A DNA stretch of 64,000 bases from G963668605 sp963793625. Lineage in GTDB: Bacteria > Acidobacteriota > Terriglobia > Bryobacterales > Bryobacteraceae. Each line of letters starts with the position of its first letter. The stretch's first letter is position 1. Location of the stretch: assembly GCA_963793625.1 (NCBI GenBank), contig CAWCAT010000049.1, positions 124,001-188,000 of the forward strand, written 5' to 3'. This document shows positions 9,202 to 19,139 of this stretch, piece by piece. The notes under the pieces are model-generated. The model was not told where the DNA came from. It ran no database searches and worked only from the letters and a program-made list of their open reading frames with translations. Made by a program: the position numbers and the translations under genes.

Positions 9202-10887
9202 ATGAAAGTTTCGGTTACAAACCATTCTTCTCAGCATCTTAGCGGCATCGACGCGCTGGCTGCGCCACCCGCGCGGGATGCCTGGATCGAGCTGGAAAAC
9301 GCGCCGTTTACGGTCTGGACAGACGCCGGTGAAAAGAGTGCTCGCGAGGTGCTCAGACGTATCCACCACATTCATCAGGTGTTCCGCTCATTTGACGTCA
9401 AGGAACTACCACTTCCAGTCCGCGTTTTTGTGTTTTCCTCTGAATCTGATTTCCGCGCGTACCGGCCGACGGCCTACACGCAAGCTTTTTTTCAGAGCGG
9501 TCCGGAGCGCGACTTCATCGCCCTGCATTCGCCCGGTCCCGAAGCTTACCGTGCTCTCTTCCACGAATACGTACACCTTGCGCTACATCATAGTTCCGCG
9601 CACCTGCCGCGCTGGTACGAAGAAGGCATGGCCGAGTATTATTCCGACGCTGGAAACGAACAACAGCAAGCAACATGGCGAGCGGTTGCGCATTGGCCGC
9701 GTGATTCCTGAGCATGTCGAAACGCTGTTGCTGACAACGCGCTGGCTTAACGCGGCGCAGATGGTTGCCATCGGACCGCAATGCGCCGCCCGATAAGGAC
9801 CGTGCAGCAAAGTGGGCCTGTTCTATGCCGAGAGTTGGGCGCTGGTGCACATGCTCAATTCCGCGCCCGGCTACCGTCAAGGGCGTGCCGGTTTTCGCGG
9901 ACCTGCTGGCAACGGGTACGCCGCCCGCGGACGCCTTTCTGCAGGCTTTTGAACGACCGCTCGAATACGCACTCGACGACCTGAGGCAGATACATCCCGC
10001 ACGCCGTTTCGGTGTCGCGGAGGTTGCGATCGAGCCGCTCGAGAAACTGGAAAAACGCCTGCACGCCCGCTTGCTCCGCTCGATGTGAAGCTGGCACGCG
10101 CGGAATTGTTGCTTCTGCTCGGCCGCACCACGGAAGTGGAAAAACTCTTCGTGGACATTTCGCGCGTCACAACCCGGCACGCCGGAGGTGGAAACAGCGC
10201 TGGCATTTCTGGCCTTGCGGCAGCGGCGGCTAGACGACGCTCGCGAGCGCTTCAAACGCGCTATCGATCGGGCAGTCACGATGCAGGTGCGTACTTTGAA
10301 TACGCCATGTTGCTGCGCGATGGCGGATCGCGCCGACGCGGCCGTGCTGGAGTTACTCAATAAGGCCAGCCGAACTGAATCCACTCTACGCGGAAGCGCA
10401 TTTCGTGCTCGGCGCGATGCAGGCCAAGGCGGGTAAACATGCCGAAGCGATTGTGCATCTGCGCAAGGCGGCATCGATCCTGCCGCGCCAATCCAATTTC
10501 TGGCACGCGCTGGCGATCTCTTACCGTGAGGTTGGCGAAGAGGTTCTCGCAAGGCGAGCGGCACTGCGGGCCGCCGACGCCGCCGTGAATGATCAGGAGC
10601 TACGCATGGCCGAAGCAGCGCTGAAACTCACCCAATCCGCACCCGAGGATCACACAAAAGGCCCGCTCATCCGAACTCCGGATTCGTGGAAAAATCTGCC
10701 GGGCGACGCGCGCATCACAGGCACCTTGCTGAATTTCGAATGCCTGGGCTCAACGGCGAAGTTACTAATAGAGACCGGTGGCAAGACCGAGGAGTTAATC
10801 GTCTTACGGCCAGGTAAAATACCGATACAGGATTCCACAGCCGAACGCCGCGAGTTCACCTGGGGCCCGCAGAAGCCAGCCGAGTAA
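9202..10887 (+). CDS. HExxH (DUF1570-like) and TPR-repeat protein, several frameshifts
   Basis: The first frame (ATG 9202) holds a peptidase-like domain with H121-E-Y-V-H125 and a following W-Y-E-E-G-M-A-E-Y-Y, the pattern of DUF1570/gluzincin proteins. The coding signal then moves between frames near 9660, 9790, 9885, 10075 and several points to 10400: G-R-V-I-P-E-H-V, then K-V-G-L-F-Y-A-E-S-W-A-L-V-H-M, then P-V-F-A-D-L-L-A-T-G, then TPR-like helices, ending in an uninterrupted C-terminal part (Y-A-E-A-H-F-V-L-G-A-M-Q-A-K-A-G). The reconstructed length is about 560 residues, with no large piece missing, so indel errors are more likely than decay. There is no clear signal peptide. Function is unknown; the zinc site suggests a metallopeptidase. 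Confidence 0.65.
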
Positions 10888-10949
10888 GTGTCGACTATAT
10901 TCGTGCAACGCGCGAAGTTACGGCTATCCGGTTTGAGTAAGTAGGTGCG

Positions 10950-11357
10950 ATGAGCAGGTTGATGTTCATAGTGCTGACAATCGCAAATGCAGTGATATAT
11001 AGGGCTGTGGCCCAGGCACGGCTCGAGGACAGCAGCAAAGCGATCTTGCTGACATCTGCCCTCGCGGCCTTGGCAGTAATCGCAGGCTCTCTGCGCAAAG
11101 GACGACCGTCAAAGGTCGGACTAACATTAGCCGCCGGAGTTACTGCAGCAGCCGTTGTGTTTGACGTTCTGCTGGACCACTGGATCCTCCTAGATAGGCA
11201 GTACCGTCGGGCTGTGTCGTCGGCGGAGGTAATCGAATGGCTATTTACGCTCGCGATGCCAAACCTTATTCTGTGGTTTGCAGTCCTCTGGCCTGCTGGG
11301 GCTCTGTGCGGGGTCGTCGGGGCGCGGTTGCGCCACAGCATACTCGGTGGCCGATGA
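10950..11357 (+). CDS. Small four-helix membrane protein of unknown function
   Basis: A 135-residue ORF with four hydrophobic segments (about residues 3-22, 30-47, 57-75 and 93-118), a basic loop R-K-G-R-P-S-K, and a basic C-terminus. I recognise no family. Its stop overlaps the ATG of the catalase relic (ATGA at 11354-11357), which suggests the two were once co-translated. Its clean frame in an error-rich region and regular hydrophobic spacing support it as a real gene. Confidence 0.55.
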   Translation: MSRLMFIVLTIANAVIYRAVAQARLEDSSKAILLTSALAALAVIAGSLRKGRPSKVGLTLAAGVTAAAVVFDVLLDHWILLDRQYRRAVSSAEVIEWLFTLAMPNLILWFAVLWPAGALCGVVGARLRHSILGGR

Positions 11358-12306
11358 CCAAGTTGGTAGCCGACAACCAGAATGCCATGACAGCTGGACC
11401 ACGCGGTCCGATGCTGCTACAAGATGTCTGGTTCCTGGAGAAACTTGCCCATTTTGATCGGGAAGTAATTCCGGAGCGCCGCATGCACGCAAAAGGTTCC
11501 GGCGCTTATGGGACGTTCACCGTCACCCATGACATCACCAGTTATACGAAGGAAATTTTCTCAGAAGTCGGAAAGAAGACCGAACTCTTCACCCGTTTCT
11601 CCACAGTGGCCGGAGAGCGTGGGGTGCCGACGCCGAACGGGACATCCGCGGCTTCGCGATGAAGTTTTACACCGAAGAGGGAAACTGGGATCTTGTAGGT
11701 AACAACACTCCAGTGTTCTTTCTGGGTGACCCGCTCAAGTTCCCAGATCTGAACCACGCCGTTAAGCGGGATCCTCGTACGAATCTTCGCAGTGCAGGCA
11801 ACAATTGGGACTTCAGGACCTCTCTGCCAGAGGCGTCATGCCGGAGAAGGACGCGGCGACGTGTCCTTACAATCCGTTCGATTAAAGTCTGGTTCCACAA
11901 AGACTATCCGCTCATCGAAGCGGGCGTGATGGAGTTGAACCGGAATCCCGAAAACTACTTCGCGGAAGTCGAACAGGCGGCTTTCAACCCGCCAACATCG
12001 TGCCCGGCATCGGCGCGTGAGCCACCACTTGATCCCGGTCAACGCTGCCCGCTGCCCGTTCCACAGCTACCACCGTGACGGAGCGATGCGGGTTGACTGC
12101 AATCATGGCGGTACACTCGGCTACGAACTCAACAGTTATGGAGACAGGAAGTGCTTTTCGCCAACACCGCCCGCGCCATGGGCGATGCTCCCGACGAGGT
12201 CAAGGTGCGGCATATCGGCAACTGCTTCAAGGCCGATCCGGCCTATGGCAAAGGCGTCGCCGACGCGCTTGGACTCCCGCTCAACGAAATGACCGTGGGA
12301 GCCTAA
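11354..12306 (+). pseudogene. Catalase relic with three internal deletions and frameshifts
   Basis: Clade 3-type monofunctional haem catalase. Recognisable pieces are R-R-M-H-A-K-G-S-G-A-Y-G (distal His), L-V-G-N-N-T-P-V-F-F (distal Asn), N-R-N-P-E-N-Y-F-A-E-V-E-Q-A-A-F, I-P-V-N-A-A-R-C-P-F-H and the C-terminal N-T-A-R-A-M-G. A normal enzyme is about 480 residues; only about 317 codons remain. Blocks are missing after S-L-P-E-A (near 11835, about 90 residues), after I-V-P-G-I-G (near 12013, about 26 residues) and after N-S-Y-G (near 12145, about 48 residues). The second block should carry the R-L-F-S-Y haem-ligand tyrosine. A stop also follows N-P-F-D near 11883. Without the proximal ligand the product could not bind haem normally. 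Confidence 0.85.
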
Positions 12307-12319
12307 ATCTGTACTGAAA

Positions 12320-12359
12320 GCGGTGACGGCATCCTCAGAATTCAGGACGCCGTCATCGC
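12320..12359 (+). terminator. Hairpin downstream of the catalase relic
   Basis: Arms GCGGTGACGGC (12320-12330) and GCCGTCATCGC (12349-12359) form an 11-bp stem with one G-T pair, beginning 14 bases after the catalase stop. No T-run follows, so termination is likely but not certain. Confidence 0.45.
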
Positions 12360-12440
12360 GAGTGCATAAGCAACACTACCCCTTGCAAATCCGCACCATC
12401 CTCCTTACTATTCCAATTAGTCAGTTACGAGCCGAGAACG

Positions 12441-12450
12441 GTAAGGAGGT
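12441..12450 (+). promoter_or_regulatory. Strong ribosome binding site of the YbaK-type gene
   Basis: GTAAGGAGGT lies four bases before ATG 12454 and is a near-perfect Shine-Dalgarno sequence, which fixes the start codon of the deacylase gene. Confidence 0.75.
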
Positions 12451-12453
12451 ATC

Positions 12454-12939
12454 ATGCCGGCCAAAAAGCTCAAAGAGTTCCTGGATTCCAACAACATTCA
12501 ATACATAACCATCACGCACTCCACAGCCTACACGTCCCAACAGATCGCTGCCCTTGCACATGTCCCCGGAAAAGAGCTGGCGAAGTGCGTGATGGTCTTC
12601 ATTGAAGATCAGTTGGCGATGGCGGTGCTGCCCGCCTCGTTGCAGGTGGATCTGCAAATGCTGAAGAGACTCACCGGAACCGAGAACGTCCGTCTCGCCA
12701 GCGAGTACGAGTTCCGGGACAGGTTCCCGGGCTGCGAAGTCGGAGCAATGCCTCCGTTCGGCAATCTTTACGACATTCCAATCTATGTCGATGAGACGCT
12801 GACGTGGGATAAGGTGATCGCGTTCAACGCAGGCACGCACAACGAATTGATCCGTATGACCTACGACGATTATGCACGCCTGGTCAAACCTGTAGTTGCC
12901 AGCTTCGGCAAAAGCATGGCCGGCGCGTCAGCCGCATAA
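12454..12939 (+). CDS. YbaK/ProX-type aminoacyl-tRNA deacylase
   Basis: A 161-residue cytoplasmic protein of the YbaK/EbsC/ProX-DD superfamily. It shows the family pattern of Y-T-S-Q-Q-I-A-A-L-A-H-V near the N-terminus, the G-K-E-L-A-K-C-V-M-V core lysine region, and the loop P-G-C-E-V-G-A-M-P-P-F-G before the last strand-helix unit. These domains hydrolyse mischarged tRNA (for example Ala-tRNA-Pro or Cys-tRNA-Pro); the exact specificity cannot be told from this sequence. The gene is intact. It converges on the POTRA gene with three bases between the stops. Confidence 0.85.
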   Translation: MPAKKLKEFLDSNNIQYITITHSTAYTSQQIAALAHVPGKELAKCVMVFIEDQLAMAVLPASLQVDLQMLKRLTGTENVRLASEYEFRDRFPGCEVGAMPPFGNLYDIPIYVDETLTWDKVIAFNAGTHNELIRMTYDDYARLVKPVVASFGKSMAGASAA

Positions 12940-12942
12940 TCT

Positions 12943-14276
12943 TCAGGGACGAAAGCCCGGTTCGCGGCGGTCGATCTTTTTCGGACCTTCACCGCGGATC
13001 GTGAGTTGGACATCGACCGTGTGGGCGGCATCGTCGATCTTGGCCTCTGCCTGGACCTGGCCCAAGTTATCGAAGATGCCGTCCTCGCGTATGCGTTGCG
13101 CGAAGTAGTCGGGATAGTCGGCGTTGAAACGGACTCCCAGGCTTCAGGGCCCAAAGTTTACGGATCACTGGCTCGCTATTGATGTCCAGGCCCTTCAGCA
13201 CCAGGTTCCGGAACTTGTATTGCGGACCCGGCTCCAGGACTAAAGTGAGCACCAAAGCCTTTTTGGTGTCATCAATCTTTCGTGCGTACGTCAACTTCGC
13301 CCGGATATAGCCGTCCTTGCGCAGAAGCCGGAGTATCTTATCTTTTCCCACATCGATCGCCTTGACGTCGAAGGTTTCGTTAGTTTTGAAATCGCCGACG
13401 TCCAGCAGCTTGCGCGCTTCGATCGGACCGCCCGTGACATCGACCTTCTCTAATTTGTAAGCAGCGCCTTCTTCCACCGTGACTGTTGTAATCAGCCCAT
13501 TCACATCTGGAGCAGGCGTCGTCTCAATCTTCGGAAAGGCCACACGCACGTAGCCGCGAGCTTCATAGAGCGGGCGCAAGGCCAGTTCGAGTTGCTCACG
13601 GAAGCGCTTCTCACGATAGACAAAACCAACTGCGGCGCCCGTCACGGCGTTCTGCAGCGTCGTGGTGGGAATGACCGAGTTGCCAACAAAGCGAACCTCA
13701 GCAACAGAGGGCGGCATCTTGGTGGGGCGAAACAGCACAACCAGTTCTCCAGAGTCCTCAGTCGCGACGCGCCCCGCAACACTCACTTTCCGGTTAGTTC
13801 GGGCCAGATAGTCTTCGATCACCGTCACGTAGCGCTTCACGATCTGCTGCGTGCGCTGGAATCTGTTTGCCAAACAACGGATCGGCTTTGCGCAGTTCGG
13901 CGGTCAGTTCGGCCGCAGTCGCGGGCAATTCTTCGAAGCGCACCGGATATACAGGCAGCACTTCCGAAACCTGAATGGTTGCGGCGTAGCCCTTGCCATC
14001 GGCGGTCGGGGTGTAACGGTAGCTGACCTCTTCGAAGGCGCCGGTCGCGACAAGACGGTCGCGGGCTGCCTCGAAAACCTCTTTGGACGCCTGTTCCCCG
14101 ATCTTCACGCCCGCAACAGCGAGGACCTGGGCCTGGCTGAAGTTCTTCAGCCCATCAACCTTAATCGTCAAAATCGGCCACTTCCGCTCCTGTGAGAAGG
14201 CGGTCAGGGCGGCAAACAGCAGGATCAACGAAAAGCGGCGCATCGAAATCATTGTAGACTCTTGGTAGAATTGCAT
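12943..14276 (-). CDS. POTRA-repeat outer-membrane assembly-type protein without a barrel, frameshifted
   Basis: Secreted protein of about 440 residues. The start at 14276 or the internal Met at 14252 or 14243 leads into a signal peptide (R-R-F-S-L-I-L-L-F-A-A-L). POTRA-like units follow: I-K-V-D-G-L-K-N-F-S-Q-A-Q-V-L, V-R-F-V-G-N-S-V-I-P-T-T-T-L, and later V-D-V-T-G-G-P-I-E-A-R-K-L, F-R-N-L-V-L-K-G-L-D. Frame changes occur near 13860 and 13130; after the second the protein continues A-D-Y-P-D-Y-F-A-Q-R-I-R-E-D-G and stops at TGA 12943-12945. It resembles the periplasmic part of BamA/TamA, but there is no room for the C-terminal 16-strand barrel before the convergent neighbour. A stand-alone periplasmic POTRA protein or a BamA accessory is most likely. 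Confidence 0.75.
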
Positions 14277-14282
14277 TCAGCT

Positions 14283-14513
14283 ATGCCTATTTACGAATAC
14301 AGTTGCCAGGATTGTGGAACCAAGTTCGAAAAATTGATCCGGCGATCGGAAGACGTCCGATAGCCTGCTATGCCCATCCTGCGGACAAAAGCACCTGACC
14401 ACGGAAATTCGACGTTCTCTGCCCGCGCTACAGGTACGCGCCAGGAGTCAAAACTTCCGCCTTGTGCGCAATCCGGCATGTGTCCCACCCCGGGTATGTG
14501 CGGCAAGAACTAG
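14283..14513 (+). CDS. FmdB-family zinc ribbon protein, frameshifted
   Basis: The start M-P-I-Y-E-Y-S-C-Q-D-C-G-T-K-F-E is diagnostic of the FmdB/CxxC_CXXC_SSSS zinc ribbon. The frame breaks near 14357; the second knuckle C-P-S-C-G-Q-K appears in another frame, and the tail F-S-A-R-A-T-G-T-R-Q-E-S with C-P-T-P-G-M-C-G-K-N in a third, stopping at TAG 14511-14513. The reconstructed protein of about 76 residues has the usual family length. It is divergent from the POTRA gene and precedes smc by about 90 bases. The role of the family is poorly known (putative regulatory protein). Confidence 0.75.
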
Positions 14514-14604
14514 CAACGCGACCCCTACATATGGGGACTCTCCTAGCCGGAGCCCCAAAATTCTGTGGTGAACACGCTTTACTTTTGAATTGGAGTAGCT
14601 TAGT

Positions 14605-17600
14605 ATGGAGTCACCCCCCGAGCCGATGGCATTTCCGCCACCGGAAAATCTGTCTTGGACCGAGGTGTATCCGTTGCTTAAAATCAAGCGCGTCGAGATG
14701 CAGGGGTTCAAGTCCTTCTGCGACCGGACCGAGATGCGATTCCACGGCTCGGGAATCGCCGCCGTCGTCGGGCCGAACGGTTGCGGTAAGTCCAACCTGA
14801 GTGATGCCATCAACTGGGTGTTGGGCGAGCAGTCGCCCAAAGCCTGCGCGGCGCCCGGATGGAGGACGTGATCTTCGCCGGTACACGCGACCGCAAACCC
14901 CTCGGGCTGGCCTCGGTGACGCTGACGCTGGTGGATCCCAAAGTCGAATGCGCGACACTGGCCGTCAACGGCTCACGCCGGCGCGGCGAACGGCACGGCA
15001 AACGGGCAACGCCAATGGTCCGGAGGCAAGAGCGCGAACACGAGCGCAAAAGGAAGAAATCACCATCACCCGCCGGCTGTTCCGTTCCGGCGAAAGCGAA
15101 TACCTGATCGACGGGCAAGACCGCCCGCCTGCGCGACATCCAGGACATCTTCATGGGCACGGGACTCGGGCCGGAATCCTACGCCATCATCGAGCAGGGG
15201 CGCATCGGCCAGATCCTCAGCTCCAAACCGCAGGACCGCCGCGCGGTGATCGAGGAGGCGGCGGGCATCTCCAAGTTCAAGACGAGGCGCCGGCTGGCCG
15301 AAGCAAACTGGAAGGCGCGAAGCAGAACCTGACGCGCGTCTTCGACATCCTGGAAGAAGTCGGGCGGCAGGTCGAATTCGCTCAAGCGGCAGGCGGCGAA
15401 GGCGCAAGCGCTACGAGGAACTGAAGCGCGAGATGAACGCGCAGTTGCGTCGCGTGCTGCCGGGCCGCTACCGCATCGCTGGAGCGCGACGCCGCCAAAA
15501 TCGCGCTCGATCTGAACGCCGCGACCGCGCGACGTTCAGAACGCTCTCGGCCGAGGCAGCTGAATGAGCGGAGCAGGAGCACACGCGCGCTCGCAGGCGA
15601 ACAGCTACTTCGAGACCGAAATGCAGCTGACGGAAGCGCGCAAGCAGGCTGGCGGAGCTGCAACTGGAGCGCCGAGCGCACGCGCGGGCGGCATGGACTA
15701 ATCAGGCGCAGCAGATCGGCATCATCGACCAGCGGCTGGCGCAGGGCGAAGACGAAATCGCAGGAGCTCGAAGCGCGGCTGGCCGCGGATGCGCGAGCGA
15801 ACTCGCAGCCAGCGCCGAAGCGTCGCGCGGAACTCGAACTGCAGGCCGACGAGCGCGCGCCAGCGGCTGAGGCCAAAGAGCGAAGAGCGCGAGACGGGCT
15901 GCAGCGGCGCTGCGCGCCCGCGAGCGCGAGATCGGAAGCGTGCGCGCCAGGCAGGTGCTGCGGCTGCTGGGCGAAGCGTCCTCGCTGAGGAACCAGCTCG
16001 CGCAAGATCGACGAGTACATGGCCGCGATGGACCGCGACGCGGCAGCGCGCGAAGAAGGAAGAGCAGACGGCCGCCGCCGACATCGAGCGGCTCGGGGCG
16101 CTCGAAGAACGAACTCGACGGCCAAGATCGCGCCGCGCGGCAGATGGAGCTGGAGTCCATCGCCGATCAGCGCCGCGGGGTCGAAGAGGAACTGGCGGTG
16201 CGCAAGAATGCGAGCTGGGCGAGACGCGCCGGCGGCTCGAAGAGCTGAAGACCGGAGTTCTCGCGCATGAAGGCGCGCCGCGATTCGCTCGAAGAGATCC
16301 TTTCGCACCGCGCCTACACCACCGAAACGGTGAAGCGCCTGTTCACGGCCATCGAGCGCGGGCAAGGCGCAACGGAACTGAAGCCGTACGGCGTGCTGGC
16401 GGATTTCGTCGAGGTCGATCCGGCCTACGAAAAGGCGGCCGAGGAGTTCCTGCACGACGAACTGGAATACATCGTCGTGAAGAACTTGCGAGCGAGGCCG
16501 AGACGCGGCATCGAAGTGCTGCGTCGCGACCTGGAAGGGCGCGCGACATTCCTGGTGCATCCCGAGCCCGGCACAGATCTGGGCGCAAGGCCGGCGCAAG
16601 GATCCCGCGATCGGCACCGGAGACCGGCATCATGGCGCGCCTGAGCCAGGACTTGCTGCGCTGACCAACGGTTCAGCAAGGCTGCCGCGGAGTGCCTGCC
16701 GCGGCTTTCCCGCTGCTTTATCGCGAGCCGACCGCCCAGCGGCGCAGCGGCTCGCGCTGCAATATCCCGGATCTCTATTTCCTGTTGTCGGACGGCGTCT
16801 GCTACCACGGCCACGCCGTGAGCGGCGGCAAGAAGACGGGCAGCGGTCCGCTCGGGCTCAAGCGCGAGTTGCGCGAAGTCAGCGGCGCTCGTGGACGAAA
16901 AGCAGCAGAAGGTCGATGAGACACGGCGATCAGATCGAGAGCCTGGAGTGCGAGATCGCGACGCCTGCGCGGAGGAACTGGAAAGCTGCGCGGCAGCCAG
17001 CAGAACCAGGAGAAGGAAGCCGTCGCGCTCGATCACGAGATGCGCAAGCTGGCCGACGAATTGAATCGCGCGAACTCGCGGCTTTCGGTGGCGCGCCTGG
17101 AGCTGGAGCGGCCTCGAAGAAGAGAGAGCGCGCGTCGCGGCGAGCGCGAAGCAGAATCAGGCCGCGGTGGAGCAGAAGGAGCGCTCCGAGACGAACAGGA
17201 GCAGGCGCTCGAAGCCGCGCGCGAGCAGTTGGAGGACTTGCAGGGCGAGGCGGCGCGCATCGGTGAAGAGCATTCCGCGCTGCGCGCCGAACTGGCCGGC
17301 ATGGAAGAACGCCGCCGTTCCGAGAAGCCGCAATCAGTCGCGCCTGGAATCGCAGCTGCGCGAGTTCACCAAGCGCCGGGACAACGTTTCGGCGGAACTG
17401 GAGCGGCTGGGCATCGAACGCGCGCGGCTGCTTTCCGACAACATCGAACTGGACGCGCGTGCGGCCACGCTGGCCGAAGAAATCAGCATTCGCAAGGCGC
17501 TGTGCGTGAGCTTGCGGCGCAGGAAGAGCAGCAGCGCACGGCGCTGAACGCGCTCGACGAAGCTGTTGCGGCAGATGCGCACCGATCTGCAGGACGCGCA

Positions 17601-18437
17601 GGAGCAGCGCTCGCAGATCGAAGTGGAACTGGTCAAGCGGCAGTCCGAGTTGAAGTACCTGGACGAGACCAGCCGCAAGGAACTGAATCTTCCTCGAGGA
17701 ACTCGCGGCCACCGAGGAGACGGTGCTCGAAGAGGATGCGCTGGCCGAGGCTGAAGACAAGTACCACGAGTTGCAAGAGCGCATCGAAGCGCTGGGCGCG
17801 GTGAACCCGCAAGCGCTCGAGGAGTATCCAGGAAGCGCAGCAGCGCTACGATTTCCTCAACGCGCAGCGGCAGGATCTGCTCGATTCCATCCGCGATACC
17901 GAGAAGGCGATTCAGGAGATCGACACGGAATCGCGCAAGCGCTTCGGGGAAGCTTTCGACGCCATCAACGAGAACTTCCGCGAAATGTTTGTGACGCTGT
18001 TCGGCGGCGGTATGGGCGAGATGCGTCTGACGGACGAGGCGAATCTGAACGAGTCCGGCATCGACATCGTCGCGTCGCCTCCGGGCAAGCGTCTGCAGAA
18101 CGTGCTTCTGCTTTCGGGCGGTGAGAAGGCGCTGACCGCGATCGCACTGCTGATGGCGGTCTTCAGGTATCAGCCCAGCCCGTTCTGCATTCTCGACGAA
18201 GTCGATGCGCCGCTCGATGAGCCGAACATCATGCGTCTGACCAAACTGCTGAAGACGATGTCGGTCAACACGCAGTTCATCGTGATCACGCACGCCAAGC
18301 GCACCATGGAAGCGGCCCAGGCGCTGTACGGCGTGACGATGCAGGAGCCCGGCGTTTCCAGACTGGTCTCGGTGAAGTTCCAGCCGCTGTTGCCACCCGC
18401 AGGAATGCCGGAAGGAGCAGGTGCGGTGCGTGTATAG
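14605..18437 (+). CDS. smc: Chromosome segregation ATPase SMC, many frameshifts
   Basis: Condensin core subunit. The N-terminal head has V-E-M-Q-G-F-K-S-F and Walker A G-P-N-G-C-G-K-S-N. The C-terminal head has the ABC signature L-S-G-G-E-K-A-L-T-A and Walker B F-C-I-L-D-E-V-D-A-P-L-D-E. The middle contains coiled-coil arms (Glu/Arg/Ala-rich) and a hinge region near 16270-16620 (R-A-Y-T-T-E-T-V, K-P-Y-G-V-L-A-D-F-V-E-V). The total span (about 1,277 codons) is normal for SMC, but the frame changes more than fifteen times, by single-base indels such as A4 to A3 near 14838 and an extra G near 15115. ATG 14605 has a GGAG upstream; TTG 14674 would give the usual short N-terminus. An essential gene with only indels and correct overall length points to sequencing error. 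Confidence 0.92.
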
Positions 18438-18463
18438 TACGCTGGAAAATACACCTCTTCGTC

Positions 18464-19118
18464 ATGCAGCCATCCAGACCATATCTCATAGGTATTGCCG
18501 GACCTTCGTGTTCCGGCAAGAGCGAATTAACCCATCGCGTAGCAGGCCTGCTGTCAGCGTCCGTCCTGACCATTGACTCTTACTATCGTGAGTTGGCGCA
18601 CCTGTCTTTGGAGGATCGCGCCAAGTCCAATTTCGATGAGCCCGGGTGCTCTGGATGAATTGCTTTTGTTGAAGCACGTGCAGACGTTGGCGCGCGGCGA
18701 ATCGATTGGCCGCCCGAGCTATGATTTCTCGACGCATTCACGCACTGAAGCCGTTGACAGGATTATCCCCGGCGATTTCGTGATTGTCGAAGGACTCTTC
18801 GCATTGCACTGGCTGGAACTGCGCCGTTTGTTGTCGACGAAGGTTTATATCCAGGTAGACGACGAGGTGTGCTATCAACGTCGCCTGGAGCGCGATGTGC
18901 GCGAACGCGGCCGCACCCCGGAATCGGTTTTGGAGCAGTATCGTTCCACCGTCCGCCCCATGGCAAAGCAATGGGTCTGGCCCTCACGCCACCATGCCGA
19001 CCTGATAGTAAGCGGCGTCGAGCCCCTTGAACAGTCGTCGGCAACAGTGCTGGCGCACATCCACGCCCACCGCTCGAGCATGTCGGGAGTAGAATCGCGA
19101 TTAGCGTTCGCGGACTAG
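18464..19118 (+). CDS. udk: Uridine kinase, one frameshift
   Basis: Phosphorylates uridine/cytidine in pyrimidine salvage. The P-loop is G-P-S-C-S-G-K-S near the N-terminus, followed by the T-I-D-S-Y-Y-R uridine-binding motif, N-F-D-E-P-G, then after a frame change Y-D-F-S-T-H-S-R-T and V-I-V-E-G-L-F-A-L. The change at about 18645 is an extra G in a GGG run: removing it gives E-P-G-A-L-D-E-L-L-L-L-K-H in one frame. The corrected protein has about 217 residues, the normal size. It starts 27 bases after smc on the same strand and may be co-transcribed. Confidence 0.9.
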
Positions 19119-19139
19119 CGAATCACAATCACTGCGCAG

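Noticed and set aside
9120..9210. Possible tRNA-like stretch (TCGAATC) upstream of the HExxH gene
   Set aside because: No acceptor stem, anticodon arm or CCA context could be built around it.
15382..16617. 411-aa minus-strand ORF opposite smc
   Set aside because: Very Arg/Ala/Ser-rich, as expected from the reverse complement of coiled-coil codons.
16267..18437. smc as a true pseudogene
   Set aside because: Only indels are seen, length and all motifs are preserved, and the gene is normally essential.
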